Shown here piece by piece: positions 62,625 through 64,000 of a DNA stretch of 64,000 nucleotides (positions are counted from its first letter, which is position 1; every line of letters begins with the position of its first letter). A model generated the notes under the pieces. That model was not told the DNA's origin. It made no database searches and saw only the letters and a list, made by a program, of their open reading frames with translations. The stretch spans positions 9,388,001 through 9,452,000 of the forward strand of contig SMMW01000575.1 in the NCBI GenBank assembly GCA_004794655.1. The letters run 5' to 3'. Source of the DNA: Marisa cornuarietis. Lineage: Eukaryota > Mollusca > Gastropoda > Architaenioglossa > Ampullariidae. A program made the position numbers and the translations under genes.

Positions 62625-62989
62625 CACCTGAATTAGACCGTGTCGGGCAAAGAGTCTAAAATTCTTTATTGCGTCATGGTGTGATGTAATATGAAGGTTT
62701 GCGTCACACGGTCACGTGGCTTCCCCAAAACGTGCCACTGTTCTACCTTTGAACAAATAATAAAATAAAATGAAATTTCAGCCACGAAACGTTATAGCGA
62801 CAGTAGCACCATGTTCTTTGTAATAAATAGACAAGGACACTAAAACCTGTAAGTTTGTGTCCCAGCAGCAATCAACAGGAATTGGGACTCTGTAGGCCCT
62901 TCCTAGACAGAGAAGGTAAAGATACCAAACGGCAGTTAACGGACATGTTACAGAGTTTGCAATAAAATGGAGGTTGATGTCCAGAAATC

Positions 62990-63021
62990 AAAAAAAAAAA
63001 AAAAAAAAGAAAAGAAAAAAA
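62990..63021. repeat. Poly-A run in TLR-B intron 2
   Basis: About 30 A with a few G. Could be the tail of a retrotransposed insert, but no source was recognised. Confidence 0.8.
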
Positions 63022-63302
63022 ATCCACACATAGAAATGACCTAAATCACAGACGATTCCACTCGGGAACAACCGTTACAACACACAACTCGGTGCTGCCT
63101 CTTGGGGTCAGACGTCGTAGACTAAATGGCGCTGCCTCTGGGGACGAGAGGATCACACACCTGGGCCAAATACCCCCAGGATACATAAAGACTCCAGAAC
63201 ATAAAAAAACGCCTACAACATTTACAAGAAAACATAAATTATTTATGCTTTCTAAATAAGGAATAATTTAACTTGTACCAAAAACAAGATCCGACATACT
63301 AA

Positions 63303-63328
63303 AATATATATATATATATATATATAAT
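63303..63328. repeat. (TA)n run in TLR-B intron 2
   Basis: About 13 AT units. Confidence 0.9.
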
Positions 63329-63636
63329 ATAAACAACGTACATTTCTCGGAAGACGCAACATTCACTACCCTACACTCGGTGTCTCGGCACTTGCCGTGT
63401 CTCTTTGGGAAGTGAAGCGCTGGGCGGCGACGGTTAATTAAATCGTCTCTCTTTCTCTTTCTACTATCTAAAAATAAACTATTATTAATGCGCCAGGTGC
63501 TACTCGGCCACCCGCGCTGTACTGGTTGTTAACTCTCATATCACCCCTCTGTGACACCTACCTGGGAGAGATGTGTCCCAGCAGCAACAAACACGAACTG
63601 GGACTCTAGAGGTCATCTGTTTTAAACCGGTTTCAG

Positions 63637-64000
63637 ATTGTCTGCGACTGCGAACTGTACGACTTTCTGAGCTCGGCGCAAGAGCTGTTTCCTATCATTA
63701 AACGCAATTACTTCAGCATCATCTGCGTCGGTCCTCCAGCTCTGCGAGGAACATTGATCCTCCAGGTGCCCTTCGACCAGCTGGTGTGCAACGTCACCGA
63801 CGGTTGTCCAGACAACTGCATGTGTGAGGACAGGCCGTCCAAGGAATACGTTCACGTCGACTGCGCAGGCGCAGGACTGGCCAGGCTCCCTGACGTCATG
63901 CCGCCGGAGAAGCAGCTGAGCGTGACGCTGGCCCACAATTCCATCGAAGTCTTGGAGGCCAGACACTACCTGGAGCGAGTGGTGACCCTTGATCTCACCT
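63637..64000 (+). CDS. TLR-B exon 3, truncated by window end
   Basis: The acceptor is ccggtttcag. It reads IVCDCELYDFL, LRRCT cysteines, VTDGCPDNCMCEDRPS (LRRNT), then LRRs (LARLPDVMPPEKQLSVTLAH, VVTLDLT) with no stop to the window end. It aligns residue by residue with TLR-A exon 3, and its codons are GC-rich. Confidence 0.9.
   Translation, partial: MVCDCELYDFLSSAQELFPIIKRNYFSIICVGPPALRGTLILQVPFDQLVCNVTDGCPDNCMCEDRPSKEYVHVDCAGAGLARLPDVMPPEKQLSVTLAHNSIEVLEARHYLERVVTLDLT

Larger units (their letters stand above)
62857..63610. repeat. Direct repeat pair of about 38 bases, 0.7 kb apart, in TLR-B intron 2
   Basis: gtgtcccagcagcaatcaac with gaattgggactct (62857-62893) recurs as gtgtcccagcagcaacaaac with gaactgggactct (63572-63607). 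The second copy lies just 30 bases before the exon 3 acceptor. Between them is AT-rich DNA with a poly-A run. A local duplication or ends of an element. Confidence 0.6.
57282..64000 (+). pseudogene. Toll-like receptor B, tandem paralogue with in-frame stop; incomplete at window end
   Basis: Second receptor gene, 1.6 kb downstream of TLR-A on the same strand. Exons seen: 57282-58032, 60297-60424 and 63637 to the window end, in the same phases as TLR-A exons 1-3. Protein features match: MGNC start, signal peptide, cysteine-rich N-terminus, LRRs, LRRCT (CDCELYDF) and LRRNT (CPDNCMC). The transmembrane and TIR exon would lie beyond 64000. Exon 2 contains TGA at 60338-60340, codon 265, where TLR-A has ACA, so a full receptor cannot be made from this allele as read. 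Exon 3 is open to the end, so decay would be recent. Alternatives are a base error, a null allele or a short secreted ectodomain. Introns 1 and 2 (2.3 and 3.2 kb) are enlarged by LINEs. Confidence 0.7.

Overview
The window is eukaryotic nuclear DNA: gene-poor, rich in microsatellites and interspersed repeats, with intron-split genes using GT-AG splice sites. It most likely comes from a mollusc. I infer this from a protostome-type Toll-like receptor pair with multiple cysteine clusters, a tRNA-headed SINE and numerous decayed non-LTR retrotransposons; no search could be run, so the organism is an inference.

Layout. Positions 1-25,500 hold no exon I can defend. They carry CA/GT, GTCT, CACG and CT-rich satellites, at least four foldback elements (one near 1.7 kb; three copies of a second family at 6.0, 22.4 and 22.7 kb) and an AT-rich tandem duplication near 15.3 kb. 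A GC-rich exon-like segment ends in a strong donor at 25,981. It could be the 5' coding exon of the gene whose clear exons lie at 38.3-41.7 kb, a four-pass TMEM272-like membrane protein on the + strand. The roughly 12 kb between holds a tRNA-derived SINE (26.7-26.96 kb), a foldback element split by a second short element with a 5-bp target duplication (29.7-30.5 kb), a large CTTT/CA satellite (36.1-36.3 kb), a perfect 25-bp hairpin (36.96 kb) and LINE debris. Positions 41.7-50.9 kb are again repeats and AT-rich DNA.

The main content is a tandem pair of + strand Toll-like receptor genes. TLR-A (51.2-55.7 kb) is complete in four coding exons: signal peptide, cysteine-rich N-terminus, LRRs, LRRCT, LRRNT, LRRs, a second LRRCT, one transmembrane helix and a cytoplasmic TIR domain. 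TLR-B (from 57.3 kb) repeats the same exon order and phases, but exon 2 carries an in-frame TGA and the gene runs off the window in exon 3. Its introns are swollen by LINEs, including one LINE inserted into another at 61.4-61.8 kb. The two receptors share long, nearly identical LRR blocks beside strongly diverged N-terminal ectodomains, as expected of a locally duplicating innate-immune receptor family.
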